Assembly: GCA_902494605.1 (NCBI GenBank)
Contig: CABUUG010000032.1
Span: forward strand, 1-14,789
Length of the DNA stretch: 14,789 nt
Direction: 5' to 3'
Source: an uncultured Collinsella sp.
GTDB taxonomy: Bacteria; Actinomycetota; Coriobacteriia; Coriobacteriales; Coriobacteriaceae
In this document: positions 1 to 6,420 of the stretch, piece after piece
Position numbering within the stretch: the first letter of the stretch is position 1
How the letters are laid out: the number at the start of each line of letters is the position of its first letter
Notes under the pieces: generated by a model
The model's database searches: none
Seen by the model: only the letters and a program-made list of their open reading frames with translations
Told to the model about the DNA's origin: nothing
Made by a program: the position numbers and the translations under genes

Positions 1-366
1 GAGCACGGTGCCAATTCGGCCGTAGCGCTCGCCAAGGTTAAGGCCGCTGTTGCCGAGAAGGTCGAGGATGACGAGGAGCTGCCGCCTTGGGATATCGTCG
101 ACGAGGTCTTTGAGGACGAGCCGGTCATCAAGGAGAGCGTGCGCGCGGCACTGACCGAGGAGAAGGTGCCTGAGCGTGTGCCCGTGGAGCGCAAGCAGGT
201 CGAACGCGCGGCGGTGCGCAATCATAAGATCCGTACCGACACGGGTATCGAGATCAGCTTCCCGGCCGAGATGGGTTCCAACTCCGAGTACATCGAGTTC
301 GTCAATGAGCCTAACGGCCTCATCTCCATCGAGCTCAAAAATATCGGTAGCATCGAGAATCGATAA
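1..366 (+). CDS. C-terminal part of a nucleoid-associated (NA37/YejK-like) protein
   Basis: The reading frame is open from the first base and ends at TAA 364-366, so only the last 121 residues are visible. An acidic, Glu/Lys-rich stretch (about residues 15-75 of the visible part) leads to a compact C-terminal segment. There, TGIEISFP, then EYIEFVNEPNGLISIELKNIG, resembles the end of NA37-family nucleoid-associated proteins from Gram-positive bacteria, where a G-I-E-I-x-x-P strand and an N-x-G-x-I-S-I-x-I-K-N-I strand close the domain. Members of this family bind DNA or the nucleoid; that role is family knowledge and is not shown here. The assignment rests on a short tail recognised by eye, so it is moderate. 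The gene is followed by a strong terminator and is separate from the dap operon, which converges on it. Confidence 0.6.
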   Translation, partial: EHGANSAVALAKVKAAVAEKVEDDEELPPWDIVDEVFEDEPVIKESVRAALTEEKVPERVPVERKQVERAAVRNHKIRTDTGIEISFPAEMGSNSEYIEFVNEPNGLISIELKNIGSIENR

Positions 367-397
367 GTTGCGTTGCGCCTACAGCGAGAAAGCAAAG

Positions 398-427
398 GCC
401 GAAGCCCTTCGGGACTTCGGCTTTTTT
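398..427 (+). terminator. Rho-independent terminator of the NA37-like gene
   Basis: GCCGAAG at 398-404 pairs with CTTCGGC at 415-421. The intervening CCCTTCGGGA can extend the hairpin. The stem is followed by a run of T (421-427 reads CTTTTTT). It starts about 30 nt after the stop codon at 366, the expected place for termination of the upstream gene. Confidence 0.85.
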
Positions 428-479
428 GTTTTCGGCTTGGTTGCTGACATTACCCCGCAGGTTGAGCACACGTCAGCGA

Positions 480-577
480 AAACGCCCCTAGGCGAGCAAG
501 GTGACGCGAAAGAGGAGGGCATTGACCTTCTGGTCATGCCCGACGATTGAACGTCAGATTGCCGCCTAGGGGCGTTT
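480..577. repeat. 98-bp palindromic element: 15-bp inverted repeat enclosing a second hairpin
   Basis: AAACGCCCCTAGGCG (480-494) is the exact reverse complement of 563-577. Between the arms, 517-541 forms another hairpin (GGGCAT and GACC pairing with GGTC and ATGCCC, one bulged T, TTCT loop). Read on the minus strand, downstream of dapH, the outer arm ends in TTTT (482-479). The whole element could therefore be an elaborate terminator or 3'-end structure for the dap operon, or a stable small RNA. No reading frame in this stretch looks like a real gene. Confidence 0.6.
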
Positions 578-590
578 GCAGCGTCGGGTC

Positions 591-618
591 GTTACGGCGT
601 TTGGTAAAACGCCGTAAC
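591..618 (-). terminator. Perfect 12-bp hairpin directly after dapH
   Basis: GTTACGGCGTTT (591-602) and AAACGCCGTAAC (607-618) form a perfect 12-bp stem with a 4-nt GGTA loop, ending 2 nt before the dapH stop codon (621-623). No T-run follows on the minus strand (GACCCGACGC comes next). It may therefore be a 3'-end stabiliser, or part of a composite terminator with the larger palindrome at 480-577, rather than a classical intrinsic terminator. The arms share the core AAACGCC/GGCGTTT with that palindrome, so alternative pairings are possible. Confidence 0.5.
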
Positions 619-620
619 TA

Positions 621-1340
621 TTAAAGCTGGCGCAGGCCCTCTTCCAGGCCGGTCTTGCTGTCGGTCTTCTCGTCGCGCATCTTGATGACGCGGGCGGGGA
701 CACCGGCCACGACGGCACCGGCGGGGACATCCTCGACGCACACGGCGCCGGCGGCAACAACAGCGCCCTTGCCCACGCGTACGCCCTCCAGGACCACGGC
801 GTTGGCGCCGATCATGACGTCGTCTTCGATGATGACGGGCGTGGCGCTTGCGGGCTCAACGCCGCCTGCCAACACGGTTCCAGCGCCGATGTGGCAGTTC
901 TTGCCCACGGTGGCGCGACCGCCCAGCACGGCGCCCATATCGATCATGGAACCCTCGCCGATAACGGAGCCGATGTTGATGATGGCGCCCATCATGATGA
1001 CGGCACGGTCGCCAATCTCGACGCGGTCGCGGATGATCGCGCCCGGCTCGATGCGGGCGTTGATGCCCTTAAGGTCGAGCATGGGCACGGCGGAGTTGCG
1101 GCAATCGTTCTCCACGTCGTAGTAATCGATGGAATCGGCGTTGGCGTCCAGGATGGCCTTAAGCTCATCCCAGTCGCCAAAGACGGTCTTGCCGCGACGA
1201 CCGCCGTAGACATGTGCGTCGCCCCAGGCAACCTTCATGCCGGGCTTCTCGCGCACGTACAGCTTGACGGGCGTCTTTTTGGGCGCGGTGGCGATGTAGT
1301 TGATAATCTCCTGTGCATCCATCTCGGCTGCGTTACTCAT
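621..1340 (-). CDS. dapH: Tetrahydrodipicolinate N-acetyltransferase
   Basis: A 239-residue protein matching the usual length of DapH (YkuQ of Bacillus, about 236 residues). It acetylates 2,3,4,5-tetrahydrodipicolinate with acetyl-CoA to give N-acetyl-2-amino-6-oxopimelate, the first committed step of the acetylase branch of diaminopimelate and lysine synthesis in the cytoplasm. An N-terminal DapH-type domain (about residues 8-85, with EIINYIATAPKKTPVKLYV) is followed by a left-handed beta-helix of hexapeptide repeats (about 90-215, for example IGDRAVIMMGAIINIG and IGEGSMIDMGAVLGG). The N-terminal domain separates DapH from the succinyl enzyme DapD. The ATG at 1340 has AAGGAG about 9 nt upstream. 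The gene is last in the riboswitch-led operon, 39 nt after dapB, so it is probably co-transcribed. The substrate (acetyl rather than succinyl) is inferred from family resemblance. Confidence 0.93.
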   Translation of the reverse strand: MSNAAEMDAQEIINYIATAPKKTPVKLYVREKPGMKVAWGDAHVYGGRRGKTVFGDWDELKAILDANADSIDYYDVENDCRNSAVPMLDLKGINARIEPGAIIRDRVEIGDRAVIMMGAIINIGSVIGEGSMIDMGAVLGGRATVGKNCHIGAGTVLAGGVEPASATPVIIEDDVMIGANAVVLEGVRVGKGAVVAAGAVCVEDVPAGAVVAGVPARVIKMRDEKTDSKTGLEEGLRQL

Positions 1341-1379
1341 TTGCTATCTCTCCTTTGGGCGGGTTCGGTTGATACCTGG

Positions 1380-2120
1380 TTAGGCAAACATGACCTGGTC
1401 GAACGTATAGAAGCCGGGTTCGCGGGCGACGAGCTTCTGCGCGGCTGCCAGGGCGCCGTTGACAAAGATCTGACGGCTCGTGGCGCGGTGCGTGAGCGTG
1501 ACCTCCTCGTCCTGGCCAAAGAAGCTCACCTCGTGCACGCCGGCGACGGTGCCGCCGCGCAGCGAGTGCATACCGATCTCCTTGGAGTCGCGCGCGCCGC
1601 ACATGCCCTCGCGACCGTAGACGGGGTGGTAGCCTGCTTCGGGCTCGGCCTCGACTACGGCGTCGAGCAGCAGCTTGGCGGTGCCGCTGGGGGCGTCGAC
1701 CTTTTGGTTGTGGTGAGTCTCGACAATCTCGCAGTCAAAGCCGGGCAGCTCACGCGTGGCCTGGGCCACTAGATGACGCAGGGCTGCGATGCCGATGGAG
1801 TAATTGCCCGAGTGCATAACGCGGGTGTTCTGGCCCAGCTCACGCAGGCGGTCCATCTGCTCGGGGGTGTAGCCTGTGGTGCCCGAGACCAACGCCGCGC
1901 CCGTGCGCTCGACATAGGCGACGACGGCTTCGAAGGTCACGACGTTCGAGAAGTCGATAATCACATCGGCAGCCGGTGCGTTCTCGAGCTTGCTCAAATC
2001 GAAGCCAATCTGGGTCACGATATCAAAAACGGGTTGACCGGCGGCGTCGACAACGCCCTCGGCGGTGGTGCGGATGAGCGAGCCCATGCGGCCCGTTCCC
2101 ATAATGACGGTCTTAATCAA
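1380..2120 (-). CDS. dapB: 4-hydroxy-tetrahydrodipicolinate reductase
   Basis: A 246-residue cytoplasmic reductase that converts the DapA product to tetrahydrodipicolinate with NAD(P)H. Visible hallmarks are the Rossmann nucleotide-binding motif GTGRMG (residues 8-13), a DFS motif near residue 56, SGTTGY near 79, and the DapB signature EIVETHHNQKVDAPSGTA with its catalytic His pair and Lys. Length is typical of the family. The start is a TTG at 2118-2120: TTGATTAA overlaps the end of the upstream dapA coding part by 8 nt, and AAGGGAG lies about 9 nt before it, which suggests translational coupling. The next in-frame ATG (codon 7) would cut into the first beta-strand, so TTG is preferred. It is the middle gene of the lysA-dapA / dapB / dapH operon. 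Confidence 0.95.
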   Translation of the reverse strand: MIKTVIMGTGRMGSLIRTTAEGVVDAAGQPVFDIVTQIGFDLSKLENAPAADVIIDFSNVVTFEAVVAYVERTGAALVSGTTGYTPEQMDRLRELGQNTRVMHSGNYSIGIAALRHLVAQATRELPGFDCEIVETHHNQKVDAPSGTAKLLLDAVVEAEPEAGYHPVYGREGMCGARDSKEIGMHSLRGGTVAGVHEVSFFGQDEEVTLTHRATSRQIFVNGALAAAQKLVAREPGFYTFDQVMFA

Positions 2121-4422
2121 GCAGACCAGCTCCCTTCAGGGCATCGGTAAGTGCAGAGCGCGTGTCGTCTGCCATGGGGCACAGCGGCATGCGGTAGTTT
2201 GCCTCGATCATACCCATTTGAGCGAGCGCCTCTTTGACGGGGATGGGGTTGACCTCACTAAAGAGGGCATTGATGAGCGGCTGGCCGGCAATCTGTATAT
2301 CGCGGGCGCGCGCTACGTCGCCGTCCAGATAAGCGCGGCACATGTCATGTACGAGCTGCGGCTGCACATCGGCCCACACGCTGATGGTGCCCGAAGCACC
2401 CAGGCTCATGAGCGGTACGGTAAGCGCGTCCTCGCCCGAGTACATGCGGAAGTCGTCTGACAGCAGGTGGGCGATCTTGGCCGCGTAGGCGACGTTGCCC
2501 GAGGCCTCCTTAATACCCATGATGTTGGGGTGCGCGGCCAGGCGCTCTACGTTGCGCTCGCTGATACCGCAGCCGCAGCGGCCGGGGATGTTGTACAGGA
2601 TGCAGGGGATGTCCACGGCATCGGCGACGGTCTTAAAGTGCTGATAGATACCCTCTTCATTGGACTTGTTGTAGTAGGGGGTGATGAGCAGCAGACCGTC
2701 GGCGCCCAGGCCCTGATAGGTGAGCGACTTGGTGAGCATGGTCTGCGTGGAGTTGGAGCCCGAGCCGGCAATAACGGGGACGCGTCCTGCAACATGCTTG
2801 ACCACAGCGGCGACGACGGAGTTGTCCTCGTCATCGGTCATCGTGGCACTCTCACCGGTGGTGCCCAGGGTGAGGATGGCGTCAGTGCCGTTTTGCAGGT
2901 GGAAATCGATAAGGCGCTCAAGCGCGTCAAAGTCGACACTGCCGTCCTTTTTAAACGGCGTGACAAGGGCGACGATTGAGCCCTCGAGATTGCGGATATC
3001 CATGTTCTTCTCCTTCGCTTCCGCGATCTGGACGCGTTTGTTCCATTGGGCGGCGACTGCTAGGCGCTCGTCCTGAGCGCGACGGCGGGCGCTTTCGGCG
3101 CGCGATTTGGCCAGCAGCTCGCGGCCGCACGGCAGCACGTCGAGCGTGGCAAAGTAATCGCCCGGGCGCTCGGCGCGGCGAATGAGGTCTGCCGAGCCAT
3201 CGGGGCGCAGCAGGACCTCGGCGGAGCGCAGGCGGCCGTTGTAGTTGTAGCCCATAGAGTGGCCATGCGCGCCGGTGTCGTGAATCACGAGCAGGTCGCC
3301 CATGTCGATATGCGGAAGCTCGCGGTCGATGGCGAACTTGTCATTGTTCTCGCACAGATTGCCCGTGATGTCGTAGGTGTCCGTGACGGGCGCTGTGGTC
3401 TTGTCGTCGCCACCCGGCTGGCCCATCACCGTAATGTGGTGGTAGGCGCCATACATGGCAGGCCGAATCAGATCGACGGCGCTTGCGTCCACGCCGATAT
3501 AGTCCTTGTAGATCTGCTTCTCGTGGATGGCCTTGGTGACCAGGCAGCCGTAGGGGCCCATCATAAAGCGACCCATCTCGGTGCAGATCGCCACATCGCC
3601 CATGCCGGCGGGGACCAGAATCTCGTCGTAGGCTGCGTGTACGCCCTCACCGATGGCGTGAATGTCGTTGGCCTGCTGCTCGGGCAGGTAGGGGATACCC
3701 ACACCGCCGGACAGATTGATAAAGGCGACATGTGCGCCGGTCTCGCGCTCCAGGAGCACGGCAAGTTTAAAGAGGATGCGTGCGAGCTTGGGATAGTAGT
3801 CGTTAGTGACGGTGTTGCTGGCAAGGAAGGCATGGATGCCAAAATTCTCGGCGCCCTTGGCCTTGAGCATGCGGAAGGCCTCAAAGAGCTGCTCGGTGGT
3901 CATGCCATATTTGGAGTCGCCCGGGTTATCCATGATGCCGTTGGAGAGTTGGAACAGGCCGCCTGGATTAAAGCGGCAGCTGACCGTTTTGGGGATGGGC
4001 CCCGCAACACGCTCAAAGAACTCGATGTGGCTGATGTCGTCAAAGTTGACGATGGCACCCAGCTTGTTGGCGAGCTCAAAGTCGGCAGCCGGCGTGTCGT
4101 TGGAAGAGAACATGATGTCGTGTCCCGTGATGCCCAGCGAGCGGGCGATCATGAGCTCGGTATAGCTCGAGCAATCGCAGCCGCAGCCGTATTCGTTGAG
4201 AATGGAGATGAGCGCCGGGTTGGGGTTGGCCTTGACGGCAAAGTATTCCTTAAAGCCCGGGTTCCATGCAAAGGCGTCGCGCACTTCTTGCATGTTGCGG
4301 CGGATGCCCGCCTCGTCGTATAGATGAAACGGCGTGGGGAACTGCTCGACGATATGCTCGAGTGTCTCCTTGTCCACAAACGGCTGCTTGGCCGCATATG
4401 CCTCGTTGGGGGTCAATGCCAT
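2113..4422 (-). CDS. lysA-dapA: LysA-DapA fusion: diaminopimelate decarboxylase plus 4-hydroxy-tetrahydrodipicolinate synthase
   Basis: One uninterrupted 769-residue frame carries the last and the first enzymes of the diaminopimelate branch. Residues about 20-430 are a PLP decarboxylase (meso-diaminopimelate to lysine plus CO2): the PLP lysine is in YFAVKANPNP (K64), the PLP phosphate loop in NLSGGVGIPY (about 236-245), and the catalytic Cys-Glu in GNLCENNDKFA (C357, E358). Residues about 431-473 are a charged Ala/Arg/Glu/Lys-rich, probably helical linker. Residues 474-769 are a complete 296-residue DapA (pyruvate plus aspartate semialdehyde condensation): GTTGES at 520-525, the tyrosine of LYNIPGR (Y610) and the Schiff-base lysine of GIKEASGN (K638). 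The ATG at 4422 has GAGG about 10 nt upstream. DapA's own Met codon (3003-3001) is preceded by AAGGAG at proper spacing, so free DapA may also be made. I know LysA-LysC fusions from other bacteria; I do not recall a LysA-DapA fusion. Confidence 0.93.
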   Translation of the reverse strand: MALTPNEAYAAKQPFVDKETLEHIVEQFPTPFHLYDEAGIRRNMQEVRDAFAWNPGFKEYFAVKANPNPALISILNEYGCGCDCSSYTELMIARSLGITGHDIMFSSNDTPAADFELANKLGAIVNFDDISHIEFFERVAGPIPKTVSCRFNPGGLFQLSNGIMDNPGDSKYGMTTEQLFEAFRMLKAKGAENFGIHAFLASNTVTNDYYPKLARILFKLAVLLERETGAHVAFINLSGGVGIPYLPEQQANDIHAIGEGVHAAYDEILVPAGMGDVAICTEMGRFMMGPYGCLVTKAIHEKQIYKDYIGVDASAVDLIRPAMYGAYHHITVMGQPGGDDKTTAPVTDTYDITGNLCENNDKFAIDRELPHIDMGDLLVIHDTGAHGHSMGYNYNGRLRSAEVLLRPDGSADLIRRAERPGDYFATLDVLPCGRELLAKSRAESARRRAQDERLAVAAQWNKRVQIAEAKEKNMDIRNLEGSIVALVTPFKKDGSVDFDALERLIDFHLQNGTDAILTLGTTGESATMTDDEDNSVVAAVVKHVAGRVPVIAGSGSNSTQTMLTKSLTYQGLGADGLLLITPYYNKSNEEGIYQHFKTVADAVDIPCILYNIPGRCGCGISERNVERLAAHPNIMGIKEASGNVAYAAKIAHLLSDDFRMYSGEDALTVPLMSLGASGTISVWADVQPQLVHDMCRAYLDGDVARARDIQIAGQPLINALFSEVNPIPVKEALAQMGMIEANYRMPLCPMADDTRSALTDALKGAGLLD
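3001..3018 (-). promoter_or_regulatory. Internal ribosome binding site and start codon for DapA inside the fusion
   Basis: Reading the minus strand, AAGGAG is followed by AAGAAC and then ATG at 3003-3001. This ATG begins the sequence MDIRNLEGSIVALVTPF, exactly where stand-alone DapA proteins begin. The same bases are read as linker codons Lys-Glu-Lys-Asn in the fusion frame. This looks like the preserved start of a once separate dapA gene and could still yield free DapA. Confidence 0.6.
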
Positions 4423-4432
4423 GTCCCGTAAA

Positions 4433-4650
4433 CCTCGCTATCCAGACGGCGCCATCTGCGCATCGAATCCGCATAGCGTGGACCCCATGTCCGGATAGCG
4501 CTCCCGCATTGCTGCAGACAGTCCTGTGGGTGTTTCCCACAGGCCCACCAGGTTGTTCGTGCCCGAAAAACCCAGTTCGGCGGGTTTCGCCTCCCCACGG
4601 GGTCAAAGCCTGCCGGCTCGCCCGCGGCTCTTCGTGCCCGCGCCTCTATC
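4433..4650 (-). ncRNA. Lysine riboswitch (L box) in the leader of the lysA-dapA/dapB/dapH operon
   Basis: The minus-strand leader carries the conserved elements of the lysine aptamer in order: GATAGAGGCGCG (P1 5' strand and core, 4650-4639), a GAAGAGCC segment like the P2 loop-E region, GGGGAGGC then CGCCGAAC (core and P3), a P4 hairpin CCTGTGGG/CCCACAGG (4523-4543), ACTGTC just after it, and GGAGCGCTATC (4504-4494), which closes P1 (GATAG with CTATC). The aptamer is about 157 nt, near the usual size. After it, 4447-4436 can pair over 12 bp (one G-U) with the 3' P1 strand 4500-4489. A second copy of CGCTAT (4478-4473) can pair with the same ATAGCG just before the lysA ribosome binding site (GAGG, 4436-4433). 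There is no T-run, so control is probably on translation initiation; which state is ON cannot be settled by eye. Confidence 0.9.
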
Positions 4651-4661
4651 AAGTGGTAAAG

Positions 4662-4690
4662 ACCCTATCACGTTGCACTTTACCAAACAA
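4662..4690 (-). promoter_or_regulatory. Candidate promoter of the lysine-biosynthesis operon
   Basis: On the minus strand, TTGTTT (4690-4685) and TAGGGT (4667-4662) are separated by 17 nt. The -10 keeps the three most conserved positions (T, A, final T). Transcription would begin near 4655, just before the riboswitch aptamer, which supports the call. The inverted repeat GGTAAAG (4655-4661) / CTTTACC (4678-4684) lies between the -35 and the predicted start and could be an operator. Confidence 0.4.
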
Positions 4691-4707
4691 GAGTATTCGT
4701 ATATAAC
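4679..4707 (+). promoter_or_regulatory. Candidate promoter of the M20 amidohydrolase gene
   Basis: TTTACC (4679-4684) and TATAAC (4702-4707) are separated by 17 nt in a locally AT-rich stretch. The predicted start near 4714 leaves a leader of about 88 nt before the ATG at 4802. Its -35 overlaps the divergent dap promoter region and one arm of the GGTAAAG/CTTTACC inverted repeat. Confidence 0.4.
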
Positions 4708-4744
4708 GTTTAAAAAATGCAGGGATATGTTAGAAACAAGGGCG

Positions 4745-4770
4745 TCACAATTCTGCATCACAATATTGTG
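4745..4770. promoter_or_regulatory. Possible operator: perfect palindrome CACAATATTGTG with a nearby half-site
   Basis: CACAATATTGTG at 4759-4770 is a perfect 12-bp palindrome. TCACAAT occurs twice in direct orientation (4745-4751 and 4758-4764), 13 bp apart. The site lies between the predicted start of transcription and the ribosome binding site of the M20 gene. This is where a repressor could block elongation or where a leader hairpin could form. No regulator is identified. Confidence 0.35.
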
Positions 4771-4801
4771 CGAATGGATATGCCCCATGGAAGGATCCTT
4801 T

Positions 4802-5989
4802 ATGACCGAGCTCCAAGAACTTCGTCGCTATCGTCGCGACCTGCATCGCATTCCGGAGCTCGATTTCGATCTTCCGCAAACCATTGCCTATATCGAGGGC
4901 GTGTTGGCACCGCTCGCTTGCGAGGTGACCCATCCGTGCCCCAGCTGCGTCTGCGCTTTCTTCGACGCCGGCGTTGGTGCCGCGCATGCCACAGCGATTC
5001 GCGCCGATATGGATGCGCTGCCCATCGCGGAGGCGACGGGAGCGGCCTTTGCCTCGACCCATCCCGGCAAGATGCACGCTTGCGGACATGACGGACACAT
5101 GGCCATGGCACTTGCCGCCGCGACGTATGTCGACCGTACGATTCGCGAGCAGCCGGGCGCCATTAGGCGCAACGTTCTCTTTGTGTTCCAGCCGGCCGAG
5201 GAAACGACCGGTGGTGCCAAGACGGTATGCGAGAGCGGTGTGTTCGAGCGCTATGGGGCTGACCGCATTTTTGGCTTCCATGTGTGGCCCGATCTGCCTG
5301 CCGGCACGTTGGCGAGTTGTTCCGGTCCGCTGCTGGCGCGTTCGAGTGAGACACACATTCATATTCACGGGACGAGCATCCATATCGCTAAGACTTATGG
5401 TGTGCCGGTTGAGGAGTCGCACGATGCCGCGTTGGCGGCGGCGAAGTTTTTGGTTGCCGAGCGCGAACTGATGGACGAGCTGGGCACCGACGAGCCCTGT
5501 ATCGGCAAGTTTGGTCTGCTGCAGGCCGGTACCGTCTGCAATGCGGTGGCGGGGGAGGCCCATGTTGCTGGTAGCTTGCGCGTGTTTACAGACGCTATGT
5601 TCGACCGTGCGCGCGAGGGCGTGCGCCGTGTGCTCGACGAAGCGTGCACCGCAACGGGCTGCACGTATGATCTCGACTTCGCCGAGGGCTATCCACCGGT
5701 CGATAACGACCCCGAGTTGTTTGCCTGCATTGCGCCTGCCTTGTCCGAGCTGCAACTTGTGGACGAGCCGCTGTTAATTGCCGAGGACTTTGCTTTCTAT
5801 CAGCGCCATCTGCCGGGCGTGTTCTTCTTGCTGGGCACGGGCGTGCCAGAAGGACAAGAAAACCCGATCGACGCTGATGACTGCCCAGCCTATGCGATGA
5901 GCGCTCTGCATACCGATACCATGCTCTTTGACGAGGAGATTCTTCTCAAAGGCCTCGATGTCTACAAACGATTGCTTGTGATGGAGTGA
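4802..5989 (+). CDS. M20-family amidohydrolase, candidate N-acetyl-diaminopimelate deacetylase
   Basis: A 395-residue cytoplasmic metallo-amidohydrolase of the M20D/hippurate-hydrolase type. Visible motifs are RRDLHRIPEL (11-20), RADMDALPI (68-76), the metal-binding MHACGHDGH (C94, H96), PAEE (E133, E134), FGFHVWPDLPAG (H160), the dimerisation-domain His in SIHIAK (H194) and SALHTD (H370). The family removes acyl groups from amino acids or peptides. Next to a DapH-containing operon, the natural substrate would be N-acetyl-L,L-diaminopimelate, the step YkuR performs in Bacillus; this is inference, since M20D proteins also act on hippurate, indole-3-acetyl amino acids and other N-acyl substrates. 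The chosen ATG has AAGGA 6 nt upstream. The frame stays open to 4526, but that stretch lies over the riboswitch and is not protein-like. It is divergent from the dap operon and so not under the riboswitch. Confidence 0.85.
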   Translation: MTELQELRRYRRDLHRIPELDFDLPQTIAYIEGVLAPLACEVTHPCPSCVCAFFDAGVGAAHATAIRADMDALPIAEATGAAFASTHPGKMHACGHDGHMAMALAAATYVDRTIREQPGAIRRNVLFVFQPAEETTGGAKTVCESGVFERYGADRIFGFHVWPDLPAGTLASCSGPLLARSSETHIHIHGTSIHIAKTYGVPVEESHDAALAAAKFLVAERELMDELGTDEPCIGKFGLLQAGTVCNAVAGEAHVAGSLRVFTDAMFDRAREGVRRVLDEACTATGCTYDLDFAEGYPPVDNDPELFACIAPALSELQLVDEPLLIAEDFAFYQRHLPGVFFLLGTGVPEGQENPIDADDCPAYAMSALHTDTMLFDEEILLKGLDVYKRLLVME

Positions 5990-5991
5990 CG

Positions 5992-6315
5992 ATGAGGCGA
6001 TGCCGACAGTCTGCCGTTTATAGTCCCGGTGGGTGTGGCTGCGGCTTGCTGCTGCTGCCGGTTATTGCTGTGAGCATTGGCGTGATGTTTGCGCTTGCCG
6101 GGTTGGCAGCAGCGGCACTCGTGTTGCTGATTGTGGCCATTGGCGTGACGATTTGGCTTTGCCGTAATCGCGAGCAACGCCGTGCCGACGGTAAAACCAA
6201 TGTCGGCTGGGTCGTCTTCCTGATTATTGCGTACTTGCTGAGTGTCAGCTACCTGGTGTTCTTTGTCCTGTTGATGATCAGTGCCTTTACCGGGGAATCC
6301 GTCACGGTGGGTTGA
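5992..6315 (+). CDS. Small membrane protein of unknown function
   Basis: A 107-residue protein that I do not recognise. After a short basic, Cys/Gly-rich start (MRRCRQSAVYSPGGCGCG) it has a hydrophobic stretch of about 35 residues (about 17-55, possibly a hairpin of two short helices), a basic loop (CRNREQRRADGKTN) and a second hydrophobic stretch (about 72-98). A two- or three-pass inner-membrane protein is likely. The ATG at 5992 lies 2 nt after the M20 gene's stop with GGAG 5 nt upstream, inside the end of that gene, so the two are probably co-transcribed and coupled. A GTG at 5986 in the same frame is an alternative start, adding two residues. Its pairing with the amidohydrolase may mean a transport or accessory role, but nothing in the sequence shows this. 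Confidence 0.7.
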   Translation: MRRCRQSAVYSPGGCGCGLLLLPVIAVSIGVMFALAGLAAAALVLLIVAIGVTIWLCRNREQRRADGKTNVGWVVFLIIAYLLSVSYLVFFVLLMISAFTGESVTVG

Positions 6316-6332
6316 TGCGCTGCCAGCAGACG

Positions 6333-6361
6333 GTTGCGCAAAGTGCGTTTGCTCAACGTTT
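6333..6361 (+). terminator. Weak hairpin after the M20/small membrane protein pair
   Basis: GTTG (6333-6336) plus GCAAA (6338-6342) pairs with TTTGC (6348-6352) plus CAAC (6354-6357), with one C/T mismatch and a GTGCG loop. It is followed by only a short T-run (GTTTGG). It sits 18 nt after the stop codon and could be a weak terminator. Confidence 0.35.
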
Positions 6362-6420
6362 GGATAACTGCATTGGCCGTTTACCGCAGCCTTGGCTCTC
6401 AGCTAATGAATTCAAGTTCA

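Noticed and set aside
176..550. 124-codon plus-strand frame over the NA37-like tail and the palindromes
   Set aside because: It is a shifted frame of the real gene, then runs through the terminator and the 98-bp palindromic element.
470..557. ACGTCAG direct repeats (470-476 and 551-557) as possible target-site duplications of an inserted element
   Set aside because: One copy lies outside and the other inside the outer inverted repeat, so they do not flank it.
3259..4323. 354-codon plus-strand frame opposite lysA
   Set aside because: It is an antisense shadow of the decarboxylase domain, with no domain or ribosome binding site.
4526..4801. Upstream extension of the M20 frame to position 4526
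   Set aside because: The extra residues are encoded by the antisense of the lysine riboswitch and are Pro/Arg/Ser-rich without protein character. ATG 4802 has an excellent ribosome binding site.
4745..5755. 336-codon minus-strand frame opposite the M20 gene
   Set aside because: Antisense shadow; the plus frame carries intact metal-binding motifs.
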